DNA of 64,000 nucleotides, taken from assembly GCA_032622095.1 (NCBI GenBank), contig CP136066.1, positions 168,466,664-168,530,663 of the forward strand, in the 5' to 3' direction. Position numbers and translations under genes: made by a program. The notes beneath the pieces are model-generated. The model was not told the origin of the DNA, ran no database searches, and saw only the letters and a program-made list of their open reading frames with translations. Below, one piece after another: positions 1-12,400 of this stretch. How positions within the stretch are numbered: the stretch's first letter is position 1; the number at the start of each line of letters is the position of its first letter. This DNA comes from Siphonodentalium dalli. Lineage: Eukaryota > Mollusca > Scaphopoda > Gadilida > Siphonodentaliidae.

Positions 1-258
1 TGTATGATATGTGTTGATTGTTTAAGATCACTATGCACAGTCACATACCATTTGTGAACTACATTACTTTGTTGCTTACTTAAGGCTAATGACTGCCTGG
101 TTGTTGTCACATAAATTTAGTGTAACGATTGCGTCCTCACGAAAATGTATATACTAATATATCAGTATACATGTATGTATCATATATGCACGTATATACG
201 AGTAATTTTCTTGTGCGGTTCATTATCGAAGCGGATACTCTAGAGAATACGTCATACA
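1..258. other. 5' flank of the decarboxylase gene
   Basis: This AT-rich sequence lies upstream of the chosen start codon. I see no convincing TATA box or initiator; short TATATA-like tracts near 140-200 are common across the window and not informative. The ATG at 259 was chosen because it opens a frame that splices cleanly to exon 2. The 5' UTR and promoter probably lie here or further upstream. Confidence 0.3.
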
Positions 259-436
259 ATGTCTACACCGGGGTATGATCTGTCTTTTCTCCACACGTTT
301 TCACAAGAATGTCACCGTATTGAGTCGAGGGAAGCTCGGGAGGAGGAACTACATTGTCTCGTGCGATATATTCTAGATCTCTATGACGACTCGTCTCCCG
401 CCTGTTACCCACCCGTTCCAGGAGATCTTGAATCAG
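259..436 (+). CDS. Decarboxylase exon 1
   Basis: This exon encodes the start Met and a 59-codon N-terminal segment rich in acidic and helical residues (for example EAREEELHCLVRYILDLYDD), consistent with the N-terminal helix that packs on the partner subunit in this family. It ends at AATCAG|GTAAAC with one base of a split codon. Confidence 0.85.
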
Positions 437-3400
437 GTAAACATGAACGTCGTATTTATTTGAAGTTTGTTTATCGTTTCGTTATTGCCTTATTGGTCAT
501 CTCATACTTAAAGCGGAACTGTACACAAATTAAGTTATTTATGGGACCATCTTCCACTATACTCAACATAACACATGCAGCAAATTAATGACGTTGAGCC
601 GGGAATAAATGCTCAATACCCTCATGTACTCTATGAAAATTAGTTTATGGCTCGAGTCATTTTCGAGTGTATTGTGCACTAACCCATGGAGATGTTCCCA
701 CAACTGACTGGATTTAGATACAGTCCCTCTGACGGTGGGTAAATATGCAATATATATAAATCAGCAAAACAGCACCACGAAGAGGAACGTGGATAAATAG
801 ATCAACTTGTTTGACATGCGAAATCTCATTATTGGATAGCTATTACTGTTAAAAATAAGAACAAAGTCATTCTATGTTTTCATGTACTTGTTGATCATAA
901 CAGTTGATGACAGTCGTGATGATTATATCGCATGATCTCATTTCACGAACCCACTCCATGAACCCATTTCATGAACCCACTCCATTAACCCACTTCATGA
1001 ACCCTCTTCGTGAACCCACTTCATGAACCCACTTCGAAGGCATTCAGAAATATATTATATGCATGCATCGGCTCGGGTATTGCTTTGTAGCAATATAGTT
1101 CAGTGATATATAGGGGTCCAAAGGGGATGACATGCACGACCAGTTCAATCCACGTTAATTGAAGGCCTTCCCAGAACCATTCTAATTTGTGTTTATCCTC
1201 TTATTACTTGCCGTGACATCACGAATCGTTCGGACCGAGAACAAGATTATTTCTACTTTGAATTGATTGAGTGGGAATGACAATCCAATCGTAATAGTCA
1301 CCCTTTTATCGTAGCTCATATTGGTATGTGAAACAGTACGCTTTCTCTCTCCTTCCAGATCTGTCTTTCGGTGAAATTGTTATCCAACATGCCGAGGAAA
1401 GAAAGCCGTTGTCCGAAGTTATCGAAATCTTCGACAGACTGGTGGTAAAGACAGGTATGATGTACGATATGTATGTTTATCATTCCGATACCATCGTCAT
1501 CTTCAATTATAGCTCACTTAAAAACTTAATGCGACGAGCTCAATAATTATGTCGCTTTAATCATACTTTGGTGGAGAGAGAGAGAGAGATAGATATAAGA
1601 GAAGAGAGAGAGAGATGGTTTATATACTGGTGATGTTCAAATACCAGGGTATAATTATGCGGTGTCAATGTGATCCAAACCAAGGTGATTTGACATTGTG
1701 TCTGCAAAGATGGGCTGTGTTAGCATTGTAATGAATTTAACCACTTTATACTAAATCATACTCATAGACATAGACCTTCGACATCCCCGGACGATTATTA
1801 AACAGTTCCAATATACTATTACAACTGAATGTGGGCACATCTATTGTAGATAAATGGTTAAAACAAAGCGAATTATTCCCATACATATCTGGGCTTCGCA
1901 TAAAACTATGCACAAGTATATGGACACGTAAACGAGTGCATTTCGAAATCCACCTCCAACAAAATATACTTTCAAGAATTCTTCTTGTAAGAATATATTT
2001 TTGTATCTTTGAGGAAGAATTGTCAAATTCTGAGAGGAAGATCGCACAATCTGAGACAGAAATTATCACGGAAACATCGAGAATATAATTGAATTATGGG
2101 GTAGGGTTCTCTATTCCGAAGGTTCTCTATTCTGAATGTTCATAATCCGAAGATTCGCTATTTCGAATGTTTTTTTCTATTCTGGGCGTATTAAGCCAGA
2201 AGTTAATCAAAATTTACATCCCCGCACAATAAGCACACGAGGAATGAAAAATAAAATACTATTACGCTAGTATTCACATTTAGTACAATTATTAACGCCA
2301 TTATAATTTCGAAATTGTCCGAGATGTCGGTAATTAACAACAGGAAGATACTATAAGTTTATCGTTTATTACGGAAAGTTGAAATAACGATGAATGCATG
2401 CCTGAAATAAAATACAAGTAGGCCCACCGTACAAAATTGTCTCAATGACAAGCGTTCTATGTTTGCATTCTGGGTTATCGGCCATCTGTAATAGTCTTAT
2501 TCTCGACGGTTATTTCGAATTCTAAATATCAACGTGTATCTAATTTAGCATTATGCTTTAAGCATATATATTACTAGCAGGTGGACCCGACTTCGTCCGG
2601 GCTGTTTCCCCTCTGCTTTTCGGCGAATTGCGCGATTTGACCTTGAATTGTCCATTTTGAAGGTCAAGGACAGGTGGGGTCACGATTTGACCCGTCCAAA
2701 ACATTGCCCTGACAAAAGTACCCGACAAAAGTACCCGTAGAAATCCATCCGGTTTTACCCAATTTGACCTCGAATTGATCATTTTGAAGGTCAAGGTCAT
2801 GTCGGGGTCACGACTCGACCAGTCCAAAACACTCAGTGGACAAAAGTAACCCCACGTATCAAATTTCGTCGAAATCCCACCAAAATTCGCGATTTGACCT
2901 TGAATTGACCAGATTTCAAGGTCAAGGTCACGTCGCACGGGCAAACGAATATGCTTACGACACTCCGCATACGAAAGTATCCCCAGATACTAAGTTTCAT
3001 CGAAATCCCGTGATACTCGGGCGTTGGACCTTGAAATGACCCGATTTCAAGGTCACGTCGCACGGACAAATTAACAGGCCCATGCCACTCCACGGCCGAA
3101 AGTAACCCCACATACCAAGTTTCATCGAAATCGGTTCGGTCGTTTTCGAGTCCATCGCGAACAGACAGACAGACAGACAGACACACACACAGATCTTCCA
3201 AAAATATATAATAGATAATGTCAGTCATTTCTTTAAAAACAATACATGTTGACGATGTGACAAAATGTATGACATGTTCCAGGTGCGAACACGCTGAGTG
3301 GTAGCAACTTCAGGACGGTGGCCAATTCACAAACTCATATATCATCAATCGGCGCAGCTCTTTCAAAATTTGCAGCAAAAACTGCCATCATGGTGGAAAC

Positions 3401-6400
3401 TGCTCCCGGTAAGCCAATTAAAATTGCTCACTTTGATTTCACACTAAAACAATAAACAACACGACGTACACCACGGGAAAAGTTAGATCATGTCTTAAGG
3501 CCACATGGTGGTTTGCGCTCCAAAATACAATTAATATTATTCGCTTTAGAATTTTTCCCGGTATCGAAATAGGTCGATAAACTACCTTTTTACGAGCATT
3601 CTGTAAACCTAAGGGATGCATTGAAGTAATGAAAATGCAAATATGAACAAGGTGTTTGGGTACGAAGCAAAAAATAAACAGCCATTTGCACGACATGGAA
3701 CAGAAAAAGAAAAGAGCGTTCCGTGTTATTATGTTCCTGATATGGTAGCAACAGAGAGCGTTTGTCCGACTTGGGGCGGAACATTGGGAAATGGCTGTGA
3801 CTTTGGCAAGTGTTTTTCAAAGCATATGAAGCTGGCATATCAATAGTTCGTGTATGTATCAACCTATCGTATCCGTCCTTCCAAATTACGTAGGCAAAAT
3901 TTGGAGGCCCGAATAAGCCATGTCCGTTTAAATCTCTTCTCTGGCTAACGGCCGCAGAAATGTTATTCCACAAGTACAAAACCTTGGAACTTTTGTTAGG
4001 GAACCTTATAAAGTCGAAAAAATAACGCGGGGGAAACTTTCTCTAAGTTGTTGCCTGTTCCTTAATAATGTTGTTGACAGTAGTTGAATATCCCAACTCT
4101 AAATTGCACGTCTTAAGTGACGTTGTGTGCGATTTTGCTTTGCGTCGCGTTGTTATGGTATAACATAGAAGAGTACAACAAAATGACGTCAACATCTCCA
4201 TGGTGACAAAGTCGACTGATCAACCAGAACGAGCCTTATAATATAAGAAACAAACCACGTACATATGTTGTGTTCGATTTTCCACAGGTGGATGTGAACT
4301 TGAGTTAACAGTTGTGAGGTGGCTATGTGATATGGTGGGATACGACGATAAAAGCATTGGTTATCTGACGAGTGGGACATCGTCGGCAAACGTTCACGCT
4401 TTCATGGTCGCACGAGAGCAGCTCGAATCTCAAGAAATTGTCCCAAGGTACGTACTGAAATAACTACTGCTTCATGGAATGTGTAACTCAGTACTTCTTG
4501 GACACGATATGATATTTGTATTGTCAATATACTCGGGTGTACTTAAAATGCTGAAACAGCTGCTAATCAGCATGTTACAACATAAAATGATGATCATCAA
4601 ATTTCACGATTTAAAAAAAACTCATTTACAACGAATGTATACGTAGTCGGTCATAGGCTGTGTAAATGACACATAATATGTGTGTTATATCCAAATACAG
4701 GAAGAGGACCCCATTTGACCACCCACCATGGCCGATATATATATATATTTATATCTACCGACATAGTGCGACCATCGGTCATCATATTGCGTAAAATATA
4801 TATATATTGATACTTGACATTAACAGAAAGTTCTACACGGGAAATAACAAAAACAAATTCCTTTAGTTTAAAAATTAAGGGGGCGTTATTAAAGTGACGG
4901 GCGGCCTTCGTTGTTGGTTATAATTTAGAAATAACATTTATCAAATTATGATAATTTCCTCAAGAATATACTAATAGCATAGCATAATGATGATATGAAT
5001 GCGATATTATTCACAAAACACGACTTGTGTCAGAGAAAATGTAGGTCGAATATCGTTCAGTTTCTCACAAAAAAACGCAGTGAATTGTTTTTAAGCAGTC
5101 ACGATATTGCGTCATTTCCTTATTTTGATTCGCGCACATTATACGTCGGTTGTGAACCCCTAATTTGTTCCGTCTACAACTCACAATAGTATCATAAAAA
5201 AGTCCTTATTTGGTATGTATTACCATATATCAGTTAGGAGAAAAGACTAAATGGATTAAACCAATATTCATCTCTTTGCAAGAACAATTATATTATGTAC
5301 ACGTCCCAATCATAAAGTAACGTGGGTTAGCTGAACCGACAGTGGGTTAAATGGGTCGATTAAAGTAAAATTTGGTGAAATTTGAATGTGATTGTTGATT
5401 GCGCCAATAATGTCATCTTGGCCTTCCACGGCGCAACGGAACATTTTCATTGGTTGATCCGTTAGTTCCGATTGTTTGTCTTTCAACAAATGGTTCTGAA
5501 ACATTTTAATGTTTGTTTACATAACAAAACGTACAAACCTGACAATAACATGCAATGTACACGATATTTATGATTTGTATAAGAACATTTGCCTATTATA
5601 TAATATTCTTTCTGTTTATGAACGTATTAGCGGATGTGACTATTTTAACAGCTATACCCACAACGAAGGCCGCCCCTATCTTTAATTTCAATACATTAAT
5701 GTTCTTTATCCAAATGAGGGATATGGTTGTCACCATAAAAAATGTATGGCATAGCTTTCGGCCATTGACCTTCGTCAGTGCTTGGGGGCCTCGGTGGCTT
5801 ATTCGGTTAGGGGTACACCTCCAAGCCATCTCGCCATTCAGCGCTGGCGATGAGGGTTCAAATCCACATGTTTCCATCGTGGACTTTGTAGCTCGAAATC
5901 GTTATCTGGTGGGGTTGCCGTAGATGGTCGACGAGTTTATCAGCCATTGAAATCACTAAGTGATTTCCTCCACCACTAAAACTGGCAATGTCGTGATATA
6001 GCCTTAGCTGGTGAAAGCAAACATTAAACCCCAATCAATCTTCAGTGCTTGTATTTTGAAATGTAAATTACATGATTGGTGTCACACTCTTAAACTACAG
6101 TTGGTGATTAATGCTGATTATCAGCTGTAACTAGGTGTGTAACACCATTATTGAAATTTCATTTTCGAAATACAAGCGCCGAAGATGGCCAAGGACTGAA
6201 CCTATGCTATAAATGAGCGTTATCGTTATTACAGTAATTTGCAAGTTTCGTGTTAGAGAAAAATATTGGAAAAACGATTAGCATACACATACCGTAAATG
6301 AAGCCATGTTGTATTTAAACTGACCTTGAACAAAATATCTGTCGATTTGACTGTTCTGTGATAGGAGACGCGCAGTCATCAGGGTAAGCTTATGAGGGAC

Positions 6401-9400
6401 CATAAGTGGTTAGATACATGGACACGTTAGGTATTATCTGCGTGATGGACATCAGGTTTGTGTATACTGGGGAGGGGGCATCTACTCGACCAGCTGTTAT
6501 TTGAATCATGAATTGCAGCCATCACATAGGCGCCAAGCGCGATACAGGTGTGAACTGTCAATCGGTTGTGCGTTTTGTATTTCAATAGAGACCTTTCGCA
6601 AAACTCACGTTTACGATTACGGATACGGATAGGGTACTACGTCACCAACATTTGTGTACTTTCTAATCGTTGTCGTATTTTACTACCCGTAAGAACGGTT
6701 ACGATTTCATGGTATCTAATAACCTCAAATAACACCTGAGATTTATTTTCTGCAATATATCACTTTACTCCGTTCGAGACTGTATATGTATATCATGTAA
6801 ACCATCCAGTTATATTGAGCTACGACCTCGGTGTGCTGTTTAGATTGGCAATCACTCTACTCGTCGTCGTGAATCTCGAGCTTCCCGCGAAATAAGATCG
6901 CTATTCACAACGGATAGTCATCGCTGGCTGCGACACAAAACTTCGCAGTACTATATAGAAGTGCACTATGAAACCAGTCGCCAAAAATACACGACTGACA
7001 TGGATTTGGTGGTACTAAAAGACTATTTGGCACACCCACCGACATCACCGTGTCGACTATGTTTCGAATTGATATGACCAAATCAGAAGTGATGCACATC
7101 AGCGAGCACACCAACCTTATGTCGGATTTCCTAAACCCAAAGAGGTGATAGGCCTGGATAGGATAGGATATTTTATTTCCAATATATATACACAGAGACG
7201 TGGCGACAAGGGGGGGGGGGGGGGGGGGGGGAGGCTGTCTCACCCCCAACTTTGGTCAAAATTTTCAACAGTTGGAAATTTCATACCTGGCACAACATTA
7301 GTTGGAAATTTCACACCAACAATAGGTTGAAAATGTTCTTGTAGTTTGATTTTCAAACAATTTATTGTGGGGAGTTTATTGTTTTTGGACCAATATTTGC
7401 ATATTTTCCTTCTTTTTATAACAATTTTGGACTGAAATGGCCATCAGTTAGAAATTTTCCAACCTTAGGGGTGTCAGGTTGGAAATTTCCAACACTTGGA
7501 AAGCTTGTGTCCTGGTCCCTCCCCGTGGCCAGTCAAAAACTTCTAGTTAATTTAAGAAAATAATATTGTCCTACATTTGGTCAAAATTGTCACTGGAATT
7601 GTCATCAGTTGGAAATTTCCAACTCTATGAATGCTTGAGGCCAGGATTTTGCGATTTTCTTGTTCAGGTTGCAAAATTTTCGCACACCGGGCCGAACCAT
7701 GGTCGGTCCGGTGTGTCCTGGTCCCTACCCGTGGCCAATAAAAAAAACTGATAATGAGTTTAAGAAAACAATATTTTACTACATTTGGTTAAAATTGTTG
7801 ACTGAAAATTTCCAAACTAAGGGAGAGTATGAATCTTCTCACACCGGGCCGAACAACCATGGTCGGCCCGGTGTGTCCTGGTCTATTGCCCGTAGTCGTG
7901 TGCAATTGTTTGGAGTTAGACCACTAGATGTTAGGATTTGTGCAATTTTCAGGTTCAAAATATATGAATATTATCATACCGGGTAGATAGAACCATGGTT
8001 TATAAATAGGCTATTAGGCCTGTGAACACTTAGGTGCAATGATGGAATGAAATTTTGCAAAAACCTTTGGTCTGATTCAAAGGGTGTTTTGGTTTGATTC
8101 AAGGCGGGGGTGCAAAAGGAATTATGCACAACCTTGTCTCTGGTTTGATTCAAGGGGGTTGCAGTTGGAATTATCAAGGTGGACACCCCCCAACGCAGAC
8201 CCCTAGCCACGTCCCTGCACATACATATTACATAATAATGATGACAATTATGGATAATTCTGTCGTATATTATGGGAGATGGCATAATCTGGCAAGACTG
8301 TCATCCTGTCGAAATCGCATTGAAATGAAATTGCGGACTGAAAGGGTCTTGAAGTGGTGGCGTCGTGGTTGATGTGAGGTCCAAATTTAGGGACCCCTTT
8401 TCCCCCATCAACATAACGTCTATCAGGTCATCCATGATAACAACGAACTGAATTTCCACCACATATGACCTGGCATTTATACCTGTATTGCCATAATATA
8501 TCACGAGAATCCCGGGTAGTACGTTGTTACTGATCGAATTATTGACAATATAAACAGGTCATGATTATCGCATTGTTGCAAATGAGACAATATGTGAAGT
8601 ATTAAGGAACTGTATACCAAACACACGCTTTGAGTTGTAAAAGTGGCACGAAATAATGATGGTAAGTGTTCGTCAAAACTCTTACGCGTAGTCGTTTTGC
8701 GAAAGGACGTTTTGGCCATACGGATAGACTTACGACTATGAATAGCTATCCGTATTCGTAATCGTAAACGTGAGGATGCGAAAGGTCTCTAATAGCGAAG
8801 TATACACTGCTAGTGGATCGGGACATATGTTTTAATGAACTTGTTATCTGAACATTTCCCGCCCATGGAATAGGAATACACTGCGCATGTATTATTTGGT
8901 TGTCCGTCTGTCGTCTGCTCATGTCTCCCGAACACCACCCTAAAAATGAATACACTATTATAATATATACTTTTATAACTGGGTGGGCTGCTCTCGCGTA
9001 ATTTGGTAGAATCGACAATATAGACCGATAAATACGCGAAATATTGGTATATAAACACATTAACAACAGTACATGTAAGTCCCCCTGTATCCTGTCGGGG
9101 ATATTTTGAGATGCGGTAATCAGAATGCTGTACAAATTGATCTCTTTGACTTTATAACTAAATAATAGGAAGAGTCGACTCCGAACATCACTTGATCTTG
9201 ATTAACTAAGAGTGAACATGTTCACACAAGCTGGACGTTTGGTCATGTTCAAATTGCAGAATTCTCGGCAAAAGAAATGTGAACCTTCCCATGGTCACCA
9301 AACAACATATACTCGCACATAATCGACGTATTGTGTGGAAATATGTTCATATTTGTTTATTTCATTGTGAAATAAACAGATAATGGACTCATACCCGTTA

Positions 9401-12400
9401 TTCCGTTTTATGGTGCTGGCCACAATTAAAACACAGTTTAAATAGCGTACATTAGAGAAGTCATGATTGGTTTGTCTCATTGTCCGCGTATAATGCGCCT
9501 ATAATAAAGTAATTATGATAATGTGACTAAAACGCTCTAATTGTCAGTTGATTATCGACTCAAAATGTGGTGATTATAAGCAGATTTTCGACTTGGAACA
9601 AATTCTACTATAAGCAGATAATGTGCGGGTTTTTGGTAGAACAGGTTGGCAAAAAAAAATGAACATTCCCCTGGTTACTTGACACGTACGTCACCAAATG
9701 GAGTGAGAAGTCTACAAGACAGTGACACAAACGAAATGACGTTCCTCGTATACTGCAAGATGAATTGGAAGGCAAGGTAACCTCGTGGCAGTCTTGGATA
9801 CAGTGTCTACTCATTATGAGGGAACTGCCCCAAGTCTTGTATGGTGCTATGTGCAGAAATAAGCTGTTCATATGAGTCTTTGAATGAGTTATCTACCCCT
9901 CATAACGGTTTTGTAACTTTTCAATTACGCACTACCTCCAAACAATCGATGTTCACTCAAGCATGCACGCATTAGCCCACTTCATTAGTCAAAATATACT
10001 GAATATATGCGTATCGTTTCTCGACAATAGGTCAGGGTGAAATTACTGATAATCAGGCGTTTATATCAGGCATACCCGTCATGTAAGAATGCACTAACCC
10101 TATATCTAACCCAAACCACAGCCCTAAACCTAACCCTAGCCCTGGAGAATGGAGGGGTGCGTGGATTCGTGTATTCTTATTATAAACTCTGAAAAAGTGT
10201 TCATGGTCTTTTTCAAAGCTCTTTTTTCCTACCATATCAGGCATAGGCTAGCAATGAGTTGGGGGGGGGGGGGGGGTCTTTCCCTTCTACCAAATTACTT
10301 ATACACCTTTTTGAGATTCAAATGAGTCATGATGTCCGTTTGATATTTCAGATGCGTTGTTTACGTCTCAACACATGTGCACGGCAGCACATTTAAGGCA
10401 CTAAAGGTGGTTGGTTTGCAGACGTCTATATTTAGAAAAATAGCAGTGGATGACGATTTTAGCATGATACCGAGCGTTCTTGAATCGACAATAGAGAGTG
10501 ACAAGAAGGTAGATATTGTTTGATATTTTATTCAGTTATAGCGACAAGTAAATAGAAGCACACAAGAAGAACTGACTATTGTGCAAGCATACTAAAAAGT
10601 AGCAAGTCTCACAAAAGGACCCAAATTATTTTATGTTGTCTGAAAAACTACCATGTCACACAAGGACACAAATTATTTCATATGTTGTATATTTGTGAAA
10701 AATAGCAAGTCCCAAAAGGAACAAATTATTCCATATGTCAGGGGGGGGGGTCGTGAGAAAATTTACACATACAGGGCCCAAACATTTTTTTACAGCCCTT
10801 TTGCTACCCACCCTTTTTGTGCAAAAATATTATTTTTTTCCGCCTGATTTTTTTGGACCCACCCCCTAAAATAAGAAAAAAATCATTTTAAATCATTCAA
10901 GACCAAATCAAACAGAATCAAAGGTAAGTTTTAAATTGGTCCGTTTCTGGCAGATTCCAAGTGTTCAAACAATTGGAAAACTATCAACGGTTATGATGTT
11001 GTTTTCGACATTGAAAAATACATTTTGAAATAAAAAGTGTTTTGTTCTACAGTATGCACAGATATTGTGAGGTAATATTTATAGTGCCAATAAGCCAACA
11101 TTGCGTTTAATTTTTACATAAATAGTCCAGTTACTAATTAATGACTTCTTCACTGTTGTTCCCAAAAAGGTGCCACCAACCATCATATCAGAACACCTTA
11201 TAGCCATACCTGCAAATTATTTCATATGTTGTATATTTGTGAAAAAATAGCATGTCTCAAAAGGACCCAACTTATTACATATGTTGTCTATTGTGAAAGC
11301 TAACATCTCTCAAAGGGACCCAAAGTATCTTATATGTTGTCAATTTGTGACAAATAGCATGTCACAAAGAGACCCTAATTATTTCATATGTTGTCTGAAA
11401 AATAGCATGTCCCACAAGGGCCCAAATTATTGCTTATGTTGTCTTTTTGTGAAAAATAGCATGTCTCAGAAGGACCCAAATCATTTCATATGTTGTCAAA
11501 TTGTGAAAAATAGCATGCATCAAAAGGACCCAAATTTATTTCATAGATTGCCAATTTATGAAATGTCTTCAAGGGACCCAAATTATTTCATATGTTGTCT
11601 GAAAAATAGCATGTCTCAGAATGACCCAAATTATTGTATATGTTGTCTGTTTGTGAAAACTAGCATATCTTAAAAGGACCCAAAATATTTCAAATATTTT
11701 CTAATTGTGAAACATATGTCACAAAAGGACCAGGTTTAAACCTGAGATGACGAATCCGGCCATAAAGTCCAATATGAACCAATGTAAATATATAGGTCCA
11801 AGACGAGCCTATGTGCCCGATGATATATATCATAATATTATCAATATATATAAAATAGTAGGATATGTCTGTCATGTGCGCGAAGCGCATACTGGGGTCT
11901 GTATACAGGGGTCTCTGATCCCTAACACACAAATGTGCCAAAGGCCCCGGCGATGGAGAACAAAGGCTCCCGAATGGAGCCTGATTCAGCTAGTATTTTG
12001 TATAATTGTTTGCATTAATAATACGCCTATTAAGCCATGGGCTCTCGCCACACTTGCATTCCGATTACTTATGCAAGAGAGGATATAATATGTTGAGACC
12101 AGTCTTTTTCGAAATTTATTTTCAATTACATTCGATCTGTCTTGAAACATTTTTATCTTTTATTTCTGATAACCTGTCCAATGTAACGTCGCATTTCCCT
12201 TTCATTATTTCTTGAAATTTAAGCAATACTAGTAATAATTGTATGACACTGCAGTCATAAGGTAGGTGCAAGACTGTTTCATTTTGCGTTTGAAGTTATT
12301 CAGTTGTACAGAGAACACTGTGATTAATTTTGTGTAATTGTCATTGGTTTATTTACAGTCGTCGGTCGGGGATTGTTCTATATGATTTTCCCCAATGTTG

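Larger units (their letters stand above)
1455..3282 (+). other. Decarboxylase intron 2
   Basis: The intron contains a GA microsatellite and a composite interspersed repeat (2575-3215). The 1615-2570 stretch has a few short TTCTCTATTCCGAA-like repeats near 2105-2170 and no gene that I recognise; ORFs on both strands at 1746-2088 overlap each other and look random. Confidence 0.75.
5743..6212. mobile_element. Foldback element interrupted by a SINE
   Basis: The left arm (ATAGCTTTCGGCCATTGACC and on) pairs with the right arm ending GCCGAAGATGGCCAAGG. Further in, TGGTGTCACAC pairs with GTGTGTAACACCA and TTGTATTTTGAAATG with CATTTTCGAAATACAA. Without the inserted SINE the element would be about 200 bp, a MITE-like hairpin. 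Confidence 0.75.
7250..7990. repeat. Degenerate tandem repeat around TTGGAAATTTCCAAC
   Basis: The palindromic word CAGTTGGAAATTTCCAAC recurs, together with GTGTCCTGGTCCCT, GTGGCCA and TTTAAGAAAAYAATATT, in units of roughly 170-200 bp. Frames in this stretch are repeat by-products. Confidence 0.7.
6588..8789. mobile_element. Non-autonomous DNA transposon, 2.2 kb, TA-flanked
   Basis: The left end GAGACCTTTCGCAAAACTCA matches the reverse complement of the right end (GAGACCTTTCGCATCCTCA). The inverted repeats are 45 bp at 6588-6632 and 44 bp at 8746-8789, with only a few differences. Both sides carry TA, as Tc1/mariner-type elements do. The inside has no transposase frame; it holds a poly-G run, tandem repeats and two strong hairpins. 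The family is inferred from the TA and the inverted repeats only. Confidence 0.75.
4448..10351 (+). other. Decarboxylase intron 4
   Basis: This 5.9-kb intron is built largely of mobile elements: a TTAA-flanked element (4889-5685), a foldback with a nested SINE (5743-6212) and a TA-flanked inverted-repeat element (6588-8789). The stretches 4448-4888 (AT microsatellite near 4738-4806), 6213-6585 and 8792-10092 show no gene that I recognise. Confidence 0.7.

Noticed and set aside
2558-3228. Several ORFs with VCLSVCLSV-type motifs
   Set aside because: They are translations of an interspersed repeat and its ACAG/ACAC microsatellite tail.
5785-5880. A tRNA gene
   Set aside because: The A and B boxes are present but the cloverleaf is imperfect and the unit continues into a SINE body with target duplications.
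5555-5923. A 122-codon ORF with hydrophobic start
   Set aside because: It runs from the end of the TTAA element through the foldback arm into the SINE; the composition is explained by those elements.
11281-11673. A 130-residue repeat protein
   Set aside because: It lies wholly in the 54-bp satellite; the open frame follows from the unit length, and it is broken in the downstream array.
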